Below are positions 62,731-64,000 of a stretch of DNA of 64,000 nt, piece after piece. Where the stretch lies: the NCBI GenBank assembly GCA_016722295.1, contig JADKGL010000005.1, positions 33,817 through 97,816 on the forward strand, given 5' to 3'. The notes under the pieces were generated by a model. It searched no databases. It was not told where the DNA came from and saw nothing but the letters and a program-made list of their open reading frames with translations. Both the position numbers and the translations under genes were made by a program. This DNA is from Saprospiraceae bacterium (lineage in GTDB: Bacteria > Bacteroidota > Bacteroidia > Chitinophagales > Saprospiraceae). How positions within the stretch are numbered: the stretch's first letter is position 1; each line of letters starts with the position of its first letter.

Positions 62731-62835
62731 AATGCTCAACAGTAGTGCAAAGGTGCAGCTAATCCGCACAGTTGATGAAAGTGGAGACACAGATTTAATT
62801 TTGCAATACTATTTTCTTGTTTCATTTCTATTTTC

Positions 62836-63964
62836 CAAAATTAGTTATTTTTCAATGGCGCTTCCACATCAGAAAACACCCGAACAAAGGCGGTAATCTA
62901 TCTCCAGTAATTGTAATGTCACTTAATTCTTTATTAAACTCACAATTCATCTGATGTAAATTTCACTTTCTTGCACCAATATTTTCAAGACTGTAAACCA
63001 TTTTGTGCCAATTACCTGGAATAAGGCACAATCCAAGGTTTTTGTGCCAACAACCATGCCAGTGAAATTTGTGCAGGGGTTGCTTCTTTTACACTCATTT
63101 TTACTAAATTTACAAGTATTAAATTATTTGGCAAATTATCGGGTAAAAAACGGCCCTTCTATCCCTCTAATGTCTCCTTGTGCAAATCTAGTCTGCTCAT
63201 CTATTGCCCCTGCTAGAAATCCCACTCCAAGTGGACTCCAACAAACAAAGCCAATACCTAATTCCTCACAAAGTGGTAAAATAGCTTTTTCAGGTCCTCT
63301 CCATAAAAGTGAATATTCATTTTGAATGGCAGTCATCGGATGCTCCCCTGTGCGCTCTTCTCACTGTTTGAACGCCAGGTTCAATCAATCCATAATGCAA
63401 TATTTTCCTTTATCTACTAAATCTTTTATAGTACCGACGACATCTTCAATCGGCACTTCTGGGTCCACGATGCTGATATAATAAGTCGATCCTGTCGATT
63501 GCAAACGCTTTAGCATTCCTTCTACTACTTTTTTACAATATGGTCGGGTTTGCTGTTTAAGCCAGGTAATCTTTCTCAGTTTCCTGATCAATATTCCAGC
63601 AAATTTTGTTGCTATTTTATCTTGTTCCAGATAGGTTGAACCAACCACCTAATATTCGCTCTACTTCATGCACACCATAAGCCTCAGCCGCATCCAAAAA
63701 TGTAAGTCCATTATCATATGCCTTATGAATAATCTGGTGCATTTTGTTTCGATTTGGAATGGTAGTTTGATAAGTTCTACTCATATTTTGCACACCTAAA
63801 CCAATGCAGTATACTTCTAGATTTCCTAACTTTCTCTTTGCGATAATTTTGCTTGTCGATCCTTTTCTTTAGAATCATTTTTGATAGCGCAAATGTTTCT
63901 ATAGAGAACAAAGTGCTTCCGCAAAAACCAATCCGGTGGTCTTTAAAATATCTCGCCTATTCAT
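62836..63964 (-). pseudogene. Tat-leader aldo/keto reductase gene with several frameshifts
   Basis: The ATG at 63964 opens MNRRDILKTTGLVFAEALCS, a Tat-type leader. In other frames follow KRKLGNLEVYCIGLGVQNMS, NKMHQIIHKAYDNGLTFLDAAEAYG (the NADPH/catalytic region with Asp and Tyr), TKFAGILI, LKRLQSTG, IVDPEVPIEDVVGTIKDLVD and GKYCIM. The 63136-63336 frame reads NEYSLLWRGPEKAILPLCEELGIGFV with WSPLGVGFLAG. The C-terminus is PAQISLAWLLAQKPWIVP, FTSDEL, DITITGDRLPP and DVEAPLKNN, stop at 62836-62838. The order is that of a complete aldo/keto reductase of about 375 residues, broken by at least five indels. Confidence 0.75.
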
Positions 63965-64000
63965 AATTAATCATTCAGTTTTCTTTCGCTAATCCATCTT

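Overview
This 64 kb window looks like part of a draft genome of a Bacteroidota bacterium, most likely Saprospiria-like. The reasons are low GC (about one third by eye), many secreted proteins ending in type IX secretion (T9SS) C-terminal sorting domains, promoters of the Bacteroidota type (TTG/TTTG, about 20 bp, TAnnTTTG), PKD/HYR-like/DUF11/SdrD_B surface modules and tandem histidine kinases. No rRNA, tRNA or CRISPR array was recognised. Taxonomy is inference.

Layout. (1) 1-4.2 kb, minus strand: nuoD-nuoE-nuoF-[four-helix-bundle gene]-nuoG (partial), respiratory complex I. Each gap is filled by a different simple repeat that begins at the upstream stop codon. (2) 4.8-15 kb: mixed secreted and regulatory genes: a W/Y-repeat T9SS protein, a self-regulated XRE/S24 repressor, a Tat- and T9SS-tagged amine oxidase, an Asp-box propeller protein, a beta-barrel, a lipoprotein and a DUF7619-like T9SS protein. 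(3) 15.3-20.5 kb: a 1743-residue T9SS protein with HYR-like modules, a dockerin-like pair and a cohesin-like region. (4) 21-24 kb: an MBL-fold hydrolase, then an Old Yellow Enzyme/DoxX operon divergent from an HxlR regulator, with interleaved promoters and palindromes. (5) 24.4-29.6 kb: a 1716-residue PKD/HYR/SdrD_B T9SS protein, followed by a DUF1028 T9SS protein. (6) 31.4-38.4 kb: a plus-strand signalling operon of two related sensor histidine kinases, a cyclic-nucleotide-binding patatin phospholipase, a lone receiver, and a receiver-adenylate cyclase. This is the most interesting system here, because it could form a closed phosphorelay-to-cAMP-to-lipase circuit. (7) 38.6-57.5 kb, minus strand: two giant tandem T9SS surface genes, each broken by frameshifts. 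The downstream one carries six near-identical 486-bp DUF11 repeats. (8) 57.5-64 kb: a gene graveyard and low-quality stretch with remnants of a T9SS protein, a DUF1800/DUF1501 pair and an amine-oxidase paralogue, plus an AI-2E family transporter, a small dockerin-like protein, and frameshift-riddled AraC and aldo/keto reductase genes.

Small indels break many otherwise good genes (near 5.97, 31.96, 34.07, 34.24, 42.0-42.3, 49.95, 53.27, 57.2 and 61.3 kb, and throughout 61.9-64 kb), several of them at homopolymers. I read most of these as assembly or sequencing error rather than true gene death, but cannot prove it from the sequence alone.
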